Shown: piece after piece, positions 40,501 to 54,800 of the stretch
Layout: every line of letters begins with the position of its first letter
Position numbering within the stretch: the stretch's first letter is position 1
Source of the DNA: Bugula neritina
Taxonomy: Eukaryota; Bryozoa; Gymnolaemata; Cheilostomatida; Bugulidae
Reading direction: 5' to 3'
NCBI GenBank assembly: GCA_964035545.1
Contig: OZ037773.1
Coordinates: forward strand, 7,962,751 to 8,026,750
DNA length: 64,000 nt
Translations under genes and position numbers: made by a program
Notes under the pieces: model-generated
The model's input: only the letters and a program-made list of their open reading frames with translations
Databases searched by the model: none
What the model was told of the DNA's origin: nothing

Positions 40501-43500
40501 GTCAATCTCCATTTCATCAAACTCAGTCACATGACCTGAAAGATAGAGTTGTTGCATGGCAATCAGTTGTATATCAGTAATTAGTATCACCAGCTGTTTA
40601 GTTCTGTTAGTTGAGAGTTTGGAACAAGAATGGTTTACAAAAAGTGGTCAGTAGCTTCTTTCGTTTGTAGTTTCAACCAGCAACAGTCTTAACTTACAGA
40701 AGGAGCACATAGTAGCCAACCATATTGTTTTGATAGTCACTATGATAATGAACTTACATTACAACGTTATGAAAACTTATCAACAAAACTTATGATCACA
40801 CACTAGCTTTCATTATGCAGTGTTTAGCACATTTAAACTACTGAACAAAAGACATAAACAATGAAAGAGATCCTCCAAGTAAACATTGCACTCTCTAAGA
40901 TACGTACTTGATAACTTGGGAAGTACTTTTTTCTGCCCAGCCACGCCATTTGAAGCCTCAGTGTTGGGTCCTTCAGAATTGTATGGAATTTCACCATTCA
41001 TATTCACCCAATTATCTTTTCTGAAAATCAAATTAGATACAATAATATTTGTCAGTAGAGTGATTGAATGGAAGGAATTGGGTGATAAGGCAGCATAGAC
41101 AGAAAAAATGCAGGGCAAATGAAAAGCAAAGAAATGCTAAAATTTATGTAGCTGATTGGTGAAAGCTGATTGGTTTACTGGTGAAAGCTAATTGGCTGAT
41201 TGGTGAAAGGTAATTGCTGACTAATGATTGGTCGTTGTTCTGAATTTTAATGAATTTGATAAATCAGTTTAATAGCTTCTACGGTTTTAGAGCAGATTTA
41301 TATTAATTTGGTTATTTAATTAATTTGGTATTTAATTAGGCAATACAACTCACAGTCATTTTCTGAGTAGTTCTTTCAATAAATCTTTGATGGAAAATAT
41401 AATTTATTAGATAAAGCAACAGAATATACCTGGGAGCTAAAGTCAATGGCAAATCAGTTTCACTAACAGACTGATAACTGTATGTAACTATCAGTGGGTT
41501 AGCTTAGAGTACTTATGCCATAAATAGACTCATTAAACTATATAAGAATTAGATCAACTCTGTATATTTACATATTAAGACACCACACAGCTTGCTAACA
41601 GACAGTATTGCATATCTATATGTACAAGATTATGAGAGTTTGAGTAGTAGAGTTATCCCACCTTTGTTTTATAGCACCTTTAACTATAGTATCTCTCACA
41701 TCCTGAGCTCCCTTTACTTGGTCCACTACAATATATACATTGTGTAAACTATAAGAGACAGTGATCAGTAACTGATAAAAATTATACATTACTAACAATA
41801 ACAACACTTCATTCTACCTAGCTGATTATCTACTTGATGATACTTACGTATGTGATCAGCCAAGTTGTAGTTAGCAGGGCAGGGCAACTCCAGAGAAGCG
41901 AAATGTTGAGCACAATTTTTAACTTCACCAAAATACGCCATTTTACCGTCACAGAGTAGTAATAGCTTGTCAAACATGTTGAATATTTGACTTGAAGGTT
42001 GATGTATAGATGCAATCAATATCTTGCCTGAGTCTTTAGCAAACTTTTTTAATGTGGTACACAGACTAAAAGCATTTGAAGAGTCCAAACCAGATGTGGG
42101 TTCCTACAAAACACCATAAGTTCCGATATATAGTAAGGGTGGGTATACTTATGTCTAGTAACATGAGAGCAGGTTTCACAGGCTATATATAGTAAGGGTG
42201 GGCATACTTACATCAAGTAACATGAGAGCAGGGTTAGTTAATAGTTCACAGGCTATTGTTGTTCTCTTTTTCTCCCCTCCAGAAAGCCCTCTCACATCTG
42301 TGTTACCAATCTCTGCAGAATTAATGCATTTATAACTGAATGAAGCAGCTTCAACTTCATGTTTATTCAACTATGAAATAATAAACATAAAATTGACATT
42401 TAAATATATATAAATTATAGAAGCGCATGATGAACCACTTTTACAGCACCCTGCTTAAATAAGAACTAGCCAAACAAAAGGCATTGTGGGACAGGGTACA
42501 TACTTGTGTGGAGGCACTTCTCCATATCCAGTGCATCTACCAACTCCATGATTCTTTGCTTCTTTTCAGCTCTTGGCATGGATCCAGGAAGCCTTAGCAA
42601 AGCTGTGAACTGAAGGTATATACAGATATGACATGACACATGAAACATGTAATTGATAGCCATACAGCTATGACATAACACCCAAAGGTGAGGGTTTGTT
42701 AGTGTACAGCTATACAAATGACATGTTTCCATATGTGATAGTAAAGTATTGTCTCAAAGTACACACCCAGAGTGTTTCCCAACAGGTCAGATCTTCAAGG
42801 AATATATCTTGTTGAAGTACATAAGAAATCTTTCTCTTCAGTTGCTTAGTTATAGGTCTAGAGTTCAAGGTCAAAGTACCGGACTCAATGGGCCGTCTTC
42901 CAGCTAAACAGTTAAGTAGAGTTGTCTTCCCAGCTCCTACAACACACAGCTGTAGTATTGGTTTTACTAACTGACAATTTGGGAGACCATGGAACAAACA
43001 CAGTAAAACAATTGAGCCAATTTTCTCGTAGAGGTTTTGTGAGAGAAGTGAATAAATAATAGCCTAAATTGAAAATATGCACTAGAGTTGAACATTTTTC
43101 TTAGTAGCACTAAGGAATAGCTGAGTTTAATTGGACAGAAATGAGAACAAAACATACTCTGCACTTGATTACTTCGCAGTAAATTAACTGAAACATTCTA
43201 TTGGTCAGATAAAACATCAAGTCACAAATTATCATTTCACACAACTTTCATTTTATCTAATAGTAATTGATATATGCTCTAATAACAGTTTTTGCGAAAA
43301 ACAAATTTCTCATCTGAAGAGATGAAGTTTGATTATGTTAGATGAATAACTGATAATCCTCTGTTTTATTCAGACGACTGACCTAGCCTGCAGTTCCTTA
43401 CCATTTTTCATCTGATACCCCAGGCCTCTTAAGACCACCCCAGGTCCAGGAGCACTTGCTACAACTAGACATCTAAGGCTACCTGAGGTGTAGATTAACG

Positions 43501-44310
43501 CATAAACCATCACCAATCACCCTTCACCTTAGCATATACTAGTCACGACTAAATATAGAGACTTAAAGTAATATTTACCAGAAGGACCCATAATGGCTAC
43601 CATCTCCCCAGGTTTAGCCACACCATACACATCTTTTAATATCTCTCTCTTGTCTATTTTAACACACAGGTCTGTGAACTTCAGTTCATAGCTTGCAGAA
43701 AAGTAGTGTTTGGCAGGGGATTTCCTATACAACATAACATTGAATGAGACATGGTGATTCAATGTAAGTCACATACTATTTAGTGTAAGTCACTCATGAT
43801 TTAGGCTAGGTTACACATGATTTAATGTAAGTTACATAGAGGTAATTAGAATAAGACACCTAATCAGCAGGATGGAAAACTACACGATAAACTCATCTAT
43901 GTTCTCATACTGATCTTTTAATGTTTGAATAACAATATTTATTGAAAATAAAATTAAGAAAACTATATTTCAAGAAAGCAAAATATTTTAGACTCAAATA
44001 TAAACAAGTTAAAAGTTTAGAGTTTGCTTTTATAAAAAATTTAAACATGCTTCGAGAAATTATTTTCTCAATTTTTTAGCACAATTACATATTTTCATAC
44101 AAAAAATATTGTACTTTGTAAGAACTACGTGTGCATAGGTACAGCTAGAGTATGATGTAGAGAGCTAAGAGCATGCAGCTCTAAGTGAGCTCCAGTGAAG
44201 GCCACATGGTGATTGTTAGCTCAGACAGATAGAGGTTAAACCACTTACGGACACGACTCCAAATGGTCAGATGTTGGAATAAACACGTGAAGTTCAGGAT
44301 CCTGTTCCAT
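37589..44310 (-). CDS. ABCG half-transporter, copy A
   Basis: Complement of 14 exons: 44249-44310, 43579-43724, 42767-42936, 42504-42609, 42212-42312, 41848-42103, 41662-41725, 40908-41020, 40418-40535, 39901-40036, 39508-39565, 38872-39089, 38189-38394, 37589-37853; 672 aa. It has the ABCG order, nucleotide-binding domain first, then six membrane helices. Visible are Walker A GPSGAGKTT (67-75), Q-loop VLQQD, signature LSGGEKKR (171-178), Walker B LMLLDEPTSGLD (191-202) and H-loop IHQPSS (His229). The linker contains [17 protein letters not shown]. The membrane half includes [58 protein letters not shown], and a last extracellular loop with paired Cys and NQS sites before the final helix. Such proteins dimerise and export lipids or small molecules using ATP; the substrate cannot be read from sequence. 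Copies A and B are divergent neighbours. Confidence 0.95.
38400..38635 (+). repeat. Minisatellite in ABCG-A intron 12 (gtataacacagtaatatata)
   Basis: Tandem degenerate ~25-30 bp units abut the acceptor of the exon 38189-38394. The open frames across it, rich in Tyr/Ile/Leu/Cys, are repeat artefacts. The same motif, in opposite orientation, fills the equivalent intron of copy B. Confidence 0.9.
41150..41230 (+). repeat. Short tandem repeat, gctgattggtgaaa units
   Basis: Four or five imperfect units of gctgattggtgaaag in the ABCG-A intron upstream (gene sense) of exon 8. Confidence 0.8.
42128..42253 (+). repeat. Tandem duplication spanning the end of ABCG-A exon 5
   Basis: Two units: 42128-42186 (atatagtaagggtgggtata... 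ending ttcacaggct) and 42187-42253 (atatagtaagggtgggcata... ending ttcacaggct). The second contains the real end of exon 5 and its donor at 42211. The first is a shortened decayed copy whose donor GT reads AT (tactagacataagtat on the - strand), so it is not used. Confidence 0.85.
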
Positions 44311-45839
44311 TCTCTCAATGGCCGATACAGAAATTCAAGTAGATAGTGTAGAATAGATTTGATAAGTGAACAGAAGTTGTTTCCACTTACATAAACATCA
44401 GCTAGAGCTATAAATATTACATTTAAAATTGATGGAACACAAGGAAGGTACAACTCCAAATAAATAATTAAAAGTTAACATATAAAATTTGCACAAACAA
44501 AATTAATGTTAAAAAACAAACAAAAACTCAGATAAAGACTGAAATGGTGCATACTAGAAAAACTGTGCGAATAGTGGTTGAATACCGAATAGCAGAATAG
44601 ACTGGATACTAGGGCAAAAACGTAGAGGTAAAGGTCACTAATTGTCTAAATAAACAATGAAATGTAAGCAGAAAGTAGACAGCCAAGTGACGAGTACTGC
44701 CTACTGTTATATAAACATTCAATACAGATCAGGTTGCTGCCAACAGGTCATGAAATTGTCTCAGAAAATATCTATTCAGAATACCTATGTTATTACAAAT
44801 AATTCTACTGAAAGTATTACTTTGATATTACAGTATGTTTGTTAAAAGCACTTTATAATTAGCTGGTGGTATAACCAGGTATTATCTGCCATGGCTGTCA
44901 TACCTATGAACTCTTTATATGGCTGCTGATAAACAAGTTGATATAAAAAGTTTCTAAAACACTAGTTTTTATGTAACTAATAATCCCAGGTTTCATCAGG
45001 TTTTTATTTAAAATGCTAGAAGCATTTCAGTTGGTACTTCTACTGTTATTTACTATTTTAATTTCGCTAGAGGAATATGTCATTCAGAACAACAAAATCA
45101 TACAAAAATTACATAATTATAACTGCAATCTTATGTGAAAGAAATACAAAGTTTGTTTAAAACAGCAATATGTGGTATGAAAGCCCAACAAAAATAATAA
45201 CAACGGCTTCAACACTTTAGGGCTTCCAAATCTTTGGAGGTGTGGCAGTTCCCATGCATGTTGATAGTTTTGTTACATTACTAAAAGCTATTGGTGCACA
45301 TTGATTGATCATATTTTAAGCTAATTAAGCAATTTAAGCATTTTCTTTGTTAATATTTTTCACCATTTTGATGTGATCTTATGACGAGACTATTATACAA
45401 TAATCATAGCGTGACTATAGTCACAAGTGTGAGCTCATTTCATGAGTTACACATACAAGTCAACTATCAATAGACACCCTACTAATTTAACTAACCACCT
45501 GAAGACTTAGAAATTTGAATGTGGAGCCAGAAAAGCATATATCTAGGTTGAAGTCAGTAAGCATAATTATAATTAAATTGATGAGTTATTATAACTTATT
45601 AGTAGTGATACTGGTCAAACTAAAAGTAGCGTCATTAGAATGGGTATTACACTAATACTTCATAATAATTTTACATACGCAGCGATGCTACTTTGAGTAT
45701 GGGTATGGTTCAAAATTGATTACATCAATGTACGCTATAGTCTACTAAGATAAAAAATTATAATATATTTAGAACAGTTTTTATAGCCCATTTAAACTAA
45801 GATTTATGATTTGGGTTAACGGATTTAATCCATACTTTT

Positions 45840-46400
45840 CAGTTTCACAAATGATCTTCATCATAAATATTAAATTTCATATTAACATCAATATTGATGA
45901 TAATCATTCATTTATGATAATAATAAATGTAATAACATAAATATCATTACACATTATTATGATTATTTTTATTAAAACTATTAAATATATATGGAATTGA
46001 TAATGAATATGAATATCAATGACACTTTTCAATATGAATATAACTATCAGAAAAGCAATATGAATATAAATATTCACTTTTATTTTTAATATGAATACCA
46101 TTAACCGTTTTAACCAATTGCAATTACTATTCTGTATTCACTTATTGCCATTGGTGTTACTGTTACATTTACTACTACTACTAGTACTACTACTAGTACT
46201 AGTAGTAAATGTAATCACAATTATAATAGCAATAATTATAATCATTATATTTATAACTATTCATAATGATAACTATGAATAATAACGATAATGACATTGG
46301 TTATCATTACCAGTATGAGTATGACTATGACTGTAACTGTAAGAGTATGACTATCACTATCAGTATGACTATCACTATGAGTAAGGGTACCACCAACCGC
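45840..46400 (+). repeat. Low-complexity block (atcat/tactac/tatgac tracts)
   Basis: Consecutive simple tracts: aatatgaatataaat, actactactagtactac (46168-46210), aatgataac and tatgactatcac (46310-46380). The actagt palindromes can self-pair. Open frames here are compositional. Confidence 0.82.
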
Positions 46401-46627
46401 AACTTTTCGTTGCACCATTCACCCACACTGCTAAAACCTTGTTACATAAATATTGCCGAAGATATTTAATTTTATAGTTGCAATTATGCTACAATTAAAA
46501 TATTTTATTATAATAAATATAATACAAAAAATAAATGAAGCATCAACATGCCAATAATGAAAATTATTCAACGGTGTTGTGTAACAGAACGCAATAATTT
46601 CATGAACCTGATTTATGAGCAGCTCCG

Positions 46628-46733
46628 AGTTGGGAGTGACTGAGTGCAGTAGCTCAAAGTTGTCAGTTTTAGAGTTGGGACCCTCAGCTCCAAATCTAAG
46701 AACTTTAGGTAATGCACTCATTCACTCCCAACT
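46628..46733. repeat. Inverted repeat with 21-bp arms
   Basis: agttgggagtgactgagtgca (46628-46648) is matched by tgcactcattcactcccaact (46713-46733), 20 of 21 positions complementary. Weaker pairing continues outward (agcagct/agctgct). The loop of about 64 bp has further copies of agttggg and agctc. It could be a small foldback element or a regulatory hairpin in the ABCG intergenic region. Confidence 0.8.
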
Positions 46734-48829
46734 GAAAGCTGCTTATAAAGCTATTTAATATACTCAGCGAGATCGCTACATAACCTGTGCTCCAATGGAT
46801 TACAAACTAATAGCTTGGACGATTGTTGAATAATAGTCTTTGTCTCCACACTTTCCGAAAGTAAGGGTGACAGAGTCTAGCGCGTCACCTTGGTTTTTCC
46901 AACTTGTACGTTTTCATAAATTGCTGAGAGTTGTCTGCCTACTTGACAGAGGCAAGAAACAGGTGCATCGAAGACAAGGAGTGATAAAAGTGATAAAACT
47001 AAAATTATTGAAAGTCTGTACGTATATGTCTGGCTAACTGATATCACTACTCGAGGATTACTGTTGGTATTCAAAGGCAGAAGGACACAACAGATATGTC
47101 ACCATCCAGATTTATTCAAGTATTATTTTGGTTAAAGAATACTTCATGTTGGAGCTAAAAGCTATATGATGGTGTAGGATGCAGAATTGCAGTTTTCTGA
47201 ATATGGCGTTAGTTTCAATAATTGACATTGGTCTGCGCTCACAAAATTACTTTTCTCATTTATAAACACCAAATCTAAAATTCTGGATATAAACTATGCC
47301 AAACTTGCATCTCATATACTTGAAATGACACAGAAGATAGATATCATAGATATAATTGTTTTTACTAGGGTAGAAGCAAAGTGCTGAATGAACCAGACTG
47401 TTTCTTCTGCCTTGCACTAAAAAAGTAAGTTCAACTGTAGGCAGTGACTGAGCATTTGCTTACATAGATCTAGGACACTTGGTAGTTGGCGCATGCAGCA
47501 ATGTCCTTGTCAGCCTTATGCAAAATAGCCTGCATCTTTACAGACACTTCAAAATACCATCAGAGACATATGAACAGCTCGTCATCTGTCTGGTAAATAA
47601 ATGGAAAGCTTGTGTGAGTTAATGGCTATGAGCTTGATTTATGATTCAAATCTCATTTATATTCAGTATTCATAAGTCATTTATCAATTTAGTTATATAT
47701 TTATTTGCCAACCAATTCTAAACTAGAGGGAGTAATGTATATAACAAATTCACATCTATTTTAGACATAATATTCAGTTTTCTTGTGGAGAATTAAAATT
47801 GGTGAGCTTTTTGCTTTTGCATACCAAATCGTGCCTGAGGTAAGTTGGTTACTTTCAGTCTGAATGTAATTAGTTATATTTTATAGAGAAACTATTTTTT
47901 CTATGAGGCAATATTATATTTTTAGTTAGAATTTGAATTAAAAACACATGCAAAATGATTTAACATCCTAAAAGTGAGTTAAAAACTAGCATAAACTTTA
48001 AATATGTTTCTTGTGATTTTATAATACGGCTTTTAACCCAGCAGCATTCTTTTGAATTATTGCAGCACTTTGTATTTGTACATGTCTTTCACTGCGATTT
48101 CAATTTTCTTAGGCTCTATATATTTGCAAACAACTTTATCGTGGATTTATACATCTTTTTCTGCTTCCGCAAGGAAATTTCTACACTGAAGTTTGGTGTG
48201 CATTGAATGCCACCCTTCTCTATACATATGCAGCTTGCTGAGCACTAAACAAGTACCTGCTTTCTATCTGCAAGAGCTGCATGACTGTGACAGTTTGCAA
48301 TGGACAACTTGACTGCCACATGCCAAATAAGTTGCTAATCAGCTCAAATCAAGTCAAGTCATAGTTCAAATTAACTTACTTTAATATTGATTAAATAATA
48401 TATTTTAAGTTGATTAAATATATTTTAATTTAAGTTCATTAAATAAATATGAAAAATAACGCTTCTAAAACTTTGCTATTGGTTTGACAGAATAAATTAA
48501 AATTAGAATTTTGAATTGCTAAAAATTCAAAGACCTCCAAGAGTCAACTAATATGTTCAAGTCAATTTTTCAGTAAATCTCATAAAGCTAATAACTCTAA
48601 CAGATAACCTTATAAGTCAAGAAATCGCAAGTCCTTGAGTCAGCATGACTTGGACTTAGCTTTGAATGACACCCTATAAAAGCTATCAGCTGCTATTTCA
48701 TTGTGATCATGTTGTATAATAACTAGCTTCAATGAGTAGCAACATGTTTTGATAAGCAGCATAATTAACATGTACCTGCTGGTATTTTGCCTACTACATT
48801 TTTTTAGTAACTTCTAGCTGTTTGGTAAC

Positions 48830-51800
48830 ATGGAGTCTCAAATGTCTGGTACAGATAATGAAGGTTTTGCGGAGACTAAGCTGTAAGTATTACTTACACA
48901 CACTGTAGATACATCTGCTATAGTATGCATGTAAGTATAGTATTTACACATACTGTATAGTTCATTCTGTTTACACAATACAATGTCTGAGGTGTGCATT
49001 GGTAATTTCATTACGTGATTTGCTACTACTATTAAGATAAAGGAACATTCTTTGTGTGATTTTTTCAGAATTTAAAACCAATGATAAATAAAGAAATAGA
49101 AATACATATAGAATATTTTTTGTTTCAATTGTAATTTCAATTACTTCAGTGGTTCTTTTAAGTCTTGAAACTTGAGTTTTGTTTCAACATCAGCTTAACT
49201 CCAAAATTTTCTTTGACATCTATATTCAAGTGCCACCATTTTTCACTATATGCACCACCTTAGGAGTATATTATCAGTCTTGTCGCCTAAACTTCTTAAT
49301 CCACAGTATTTTTATGTTATTTTAACTAACGAATATAATTTGCCTTTCTAAAGTAGCTGGAAAGATGCTTAACAAGCCCATAGACCCAGGTTATCTGTAT
49401 ATTTACATTAGTTACTGTGTGTAATACTCTTTTGAATAGCATAATATTGTCCTATACATATATAGCCTGCTGCTGTTTTAAAATGCTGTGTCATGTACTG
49501 CATGTATTACTTCTTTATACTATAAAATAATCAATACTATACATAATAGTATTTTATATTGTTATATGATACCCATTACTAATTTAGAAGAGTAGCTTTA
49601 TACCATATACTGCAGTGATTTTGTAACAAAGGTGCTAATGCCAGAACTTTAAGTATACTTGTATAGAGGTTATAATGTAAATTACTCTTCACAATTTCAA
49701 AGACTATAAATCATAGCTGGTTGCTAACCAAGGTTATTGCCGCGTAATGTTTCTCAGTAGTTACTGGTTAATATCTGGGGTCAAATTTTTTGATCTCAGC
49801 TATTTAAAATGTTTGTCATCTTTGCCTGTGATATACTTATCATAGTTGTTGTGACTTTATATCAGCTGGCAACGCTTTTCCCTAATTCATGATAGCTTTT
49901 CACATATCACCTCAGCTATGCCAGCTATATTATGCTTTTTCCACACTCACTATGGCTACTACACAATAGCTAACCTTTTTGACTGGTATAAAAATCCAGC
50001 ATTTTCACTTAGTAAAAGACAAGTCCTTATTCTGTTTTTAAAAAGTGGAAAAGAGGCTCATACGTATCGGGGCGGTGACTAAAAGCCCATAAGTTTTAAA
50101 TTTTTTTAGAAGACAAATGATTTATTTAGATACTTGTTTATCTGAGCCATTAGTCAGTTTTACCAAGGCATTGTACTAAAATTCAGCTGTACATATTCAC
50201 AACAATATTGCAACACCACACTTCTTTGTAGCTCTAGATAAATTGAACAAGGTAATAAATCTTGTAAGCATAACTTGTTTGGTTTATCTCAACTTGCTAC
50301 TGAGTTTGCCTACAGTAACTTTTTCTGCAGTTGTTACCCACATACTACCTATTAATATTTTGTGAAACATTAGCCAGATATCTTTTAGCCTATGATTGCA
50401 GGGGGGAGGTGCGGACACAGATTGACCGTGCCCACTATCACTCAAACTATAAACTGGAGTTTAAAGGCTTATCCGTTAAGATAAACAAAAAATTTATTTT
50501 GAAAAATATATATGGTGTGGCTAAACCTGGAGAGATGGTAGCTATTATGGGCCCATCTGGTAATTATTTAATTATATTCATATATTCAGTTACAACTAGT
50601 GTACAATAAGATTAATGGTAACCTAGATTGATGCAGAATAATGCAGCTCAAGTTCATAACGATGCGCCTCAGGTAGCTTGAGGTATTTAGCTGGAGATAA
50701 TGAAAATCCTGCAACTTCCAGCTACTGCTTTTTACACTGCTAAACCTAAATAACCTGGGATACTTAATAACAGTACTGTAATATGTAAGTGGCCTGGAGT
50801 GTTTAGTTATAGTGTGTAAAATACATACGCCTGAGGTAGCCTGGGGTGTCTACTTGCAGTATATAATATACTTACACCTGAGGTAGCCTGCGGGATAGTA
50901 AGTATAGTATAAAGTCTACAGCCAGTATAACATCAGATTCCGTAGATGTTTCTTGTTGTGACATTATGTTGAATATGAAAAGTTTCTGTACTTGTTTTCT
51001 CATTCAGTCACTTTGTGTATCATTTGATAAAACCAGCCGTTTAGATTGCAAAGCTTAAACTTCCTTTTTAAGCTAACTAGAAGCTAACTTAATTAAAGTC
51101 ACATTTTGCATATTGTTAAACTTATATAGCTGCAAAAACAGAAACAAATATCCTTTAAATCATGAATGCCAATAGCATTCCACAAAAATGGAATTGCTAG
51201 CAGTGAACTGTTCACCGTTCTATAAAAGCGATGAGTTATTTCAATTACATGGCAAATCTTTTTAATATCTAACGGAGATATTTCTTTTTATATTTTAAAA
51301 AGCAGTCTTAAGAATATTGCGTCCATAAAAGTTGAAACCAGTAAATGAGAAAGAAACAGTTCTGTGCCTATAAAGTGTAGACTCTCTGAGTAGAACTAAA
51401 CTGTAATTGCCAATCTTTGTTCCAGAAAAGAGTTTGAATCTAGTCTAGCAAAACTATAAATAAATAGTGGCTGAGTAGCTTTTCAGTTGATGGGAATGTT
51501 ATGCTTTATGATTTGTTACTATAGTTTGTAATTGAACTAGTCCATGAATACAATGAACTTTGTATGTAGGTACTGGGAAGACAACACTACTCAACTGTTT
51601 AGCTGGAAGACAAGCAATGGAGTCTGGCACTTTAACCTTGAACTCTCAAAGTCTTACTAAACAGCTGAAGAGAAAGATTTCTTATGTACTTCAGAATGAT
51701 ATATTTCTTGGAAATCTGACTTGTTGGGAAACACTCTGGGTATGTTGCTTGTGACAATGCTTTACTATCATATTATATGGAAACATGTCACTTGTATAGC

Positions 51801-54800
51801 TGTACACTAATAAACTACATGCTTTATGTGTCATGTAATATCTGTATGACTATCAACCACATGCTTTATGTGTCACATAATTTCTACATGGCTATCAACC
51901 ACATGCTTTTTGTGTCATGTAATATCTGTATGGCTATCAACCACATGCTTTATGTGTCATTTTATATATGTATGGCTATCAACCACATGCTTTAGGTGTC
52001 ATATCATATCTGTATGGCTATCAACCACATGCTTTATGTGCCATTTTACATATGTATGGCTAAAAACCACATGCTTTATGTGTCATGTCATATCTGTATA
52101 CCTTCAGTTTACGGCTTTGCTAAGGCTTCCTGGTTCCATGCCAACAGGAGAAAAGAAAGAGAGGGTAATGGAGTTGGTAGATGCACTGGATATGAATAAG
52201 TTCCTCCACACAAGTATGTACAATTCTTTCCAATTTATTCTCAGCAAATATGGCTTGATTCTTTTCAAAGTTTTTCTCACTGCTATAAAATTAATTCCAA
52301 AGTTTACAGGCAACTGCTGTAAAGGTTCAAAAAACTTTAACTGAATTACCAAAGGGAAACTAAAAATATAATCGTTGGTAGGTTGATCTATTTAATTTCT
52401 TTATTGTAACTACATTTTACTGTAAAAGTAACTGTAGTACCACTATTTTAATTTTATAATGTTCCATAATACTTGTTTCATTCATACAAATTGTCAACTT
52501 TATTTTTAAGCCACAATTGAGTCAGATGTCTACAGCCAATTGTGTTAATTACTTATGGTAACTACATGTTGGGTCTTGAACCGCAAGAAATGTTGAAACC
52601 AACAGACATTACTTAAATACTTTTGCAGCTTCTAAAGATTAATATTTGCAAGAAAGGCTCTTATCCGTTCAGAACTTTCTGATTCAGAGGATGCAAAGTT
52701 TCTAATTTGAAAGCTCTACACTAATTTTTGTCTTCAAACTGAATAAAATCAACTCTCTCTTAACTTAGAACGCACATTTTTTTAATAGACTGTATAAACT
52801 CTGTTGCTTAGAAGACGTTTGTATAAAGTCTGAAAACTTAGTGATGTGTGTTGGAGTTAAAGCTGTTGCAATAAATGATGCATGCTCTAACTGTGCAGGG
52901 ATTGGTGATGCCAATGTGAGAGGTCTTTCTGGAGGGGAGAAGAAGAAGACAACTATAGCCTGTGAACTATTAACTAACCCTGCTCTCATGTTACTAGACG
53001 TAAGTATACCTGCCCTTACTATATGTAGCCTGGGAACTAGCCGTTTCTACTCGCTAATCATACTGATTATAATATATATGTGTTCATTTATACATATGTG
53101 TATCAGAGAGGGTGGTGCTTTATAGGAACCCACATCTGGTTTAGACTCCTCAAATGCTTTTAGTCTGTGTACCACATTGAAAAAGTTTGCTAAGGACTCA
53201 GGCAAGATATTGATTGCATCTATACATCAACCTTCAAGTCAAATATTCAACATGTTTGACAAGCTATTACTACTCTGTGATGGTAAAATGGCATATTTTG
53301 GTAAAGTTGAAAACTGTGCAGAACATTTTGCGTCTCTGGAGTTGCCCTGCCCTGCTAATTACAACCTGGCTGATCACATACGTAAGTATCATAAAGTGCA
53401 TTATCAGCTCGGATATAGTGAAGTGTTGCTTTATTTAAAAGTGAATAAATTTCAGTTTTATATCCTCAAATTTTATGAAGTTGTCTGTTCTTGAATGATG
53501 CTAATACATAGCTGCTAATACCTATGACACAGATAATGAATAATGTTTACATTGAAAGATTAAATCATACTAAAATTATGAACACTTTTTTAATGGAATT
53601 GTTGATGGCATTTTTGATTGTAATTGTTTGTTACATAATTGTAGTGGATCAGGTAAAAGGAGCCCAGCATGTAAAAGAAATTATCTATGCCGGTGCTGTA
53701 GAAGAAAGGTGAGATAGCTCTAATACTCAACCTTACATAATGTGGCTCCTAGAAGCAGTCAAACACGGCCCTGCAGTACTCCTAAGGCTACCTGTTGGGA
53801 TTCAAGGATTTATCTTGTAGCATATTGATTTATTTGCTACTTTTCACCAAGCTTCGTGGTGTATTGGTGTATAGCTAATGCCGATCCAATTATTTTCCAG
53901 TGGCTTTATAAAAGGCCTTTAACATTGAGAGTTACTTAATAATTTAAGATACAATATTTTGCTGTCAAATCCAAACATCAAATAACAATTTACCAGAAAA
54001 ACCAGAATCCTATATTGATTACACTTACTTATAACATTACCAATTCTTCAAATTTCTTTTCTGTTATTTCTTTGGCCATTATTTTTCTAACAATAACCCC
54101 ATAAACAATTAGTAATGCATCTGTTTTGCTTTCTAGAAAAGATTATTGGCTGATTATAAAAAGCAAGATCTTTTTGAATTCTAAAGGACTAAAAGCCAAA
54201 GGGGCTCAAAAAACTGAGACTGAGCAGAAGAAAGTGATTTCCAAGTTAACAAGTATGTATCTTAGAGAGTTCAATGTGTACTCGGAGGATCTCTTTTCTT
54301 GTTTGTGTGTTCTGTTCAGCAGTATAAATGTGCTAAACACTGCAATACTGAAAGCTATAGTGTGTGAAATTGTGTTTGTAACTTTGTGATGTAAGCTTGT
54401 TACCATAGTGATAAAAAATACAAGATAGTTTCTGAGTATAGCTGCTCATTCTATCGAAGACGGTAAATTGAATTTAAGTAGTGTTTATCATTGATCATAT
54501 TTATTTTTAATACAGAAGTTAAAGCTGTGCATGCATCATGTCTGTAAATTATATTAAACACTAGCTAAATTAATTTTTCTTACTGAACATTGTCAACGAA
54601 GTATAATATAAAGGAAGACAAATCATGCAAGGGTAAATTTGACATGCAGCTTATATAGCTTCGTTACAGCTGCATTCAAGTTAACATTTATTCACTAATA
54701 GATTTAAAACTGATACTATTTAAAACTTCAAAAATAAAAGCTACTAACCACTGACTACTACTAACAGAACTAAACAGCTCCTTACTCTGATAGTTTTATA

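Larger units (their letters stand above)
44311..48829. other. Shared upstream region of the divergent ABCG pair
   Basis: About 4.5 kb between the two start codons, so it should carry the promoters of both copies. I see no persuasive exon. It contains low-complexity tracts at 45840-46400 and an inverted repeat at 46628-46733. Confidence 0.55.

Noticed and set aside
46431-46721. Minus-strand 96-codon open frame in the ABCG intergenic region
   Set aside because: It is formed largely by the inverted repeat and flanking AT-rich DNA; no family features.
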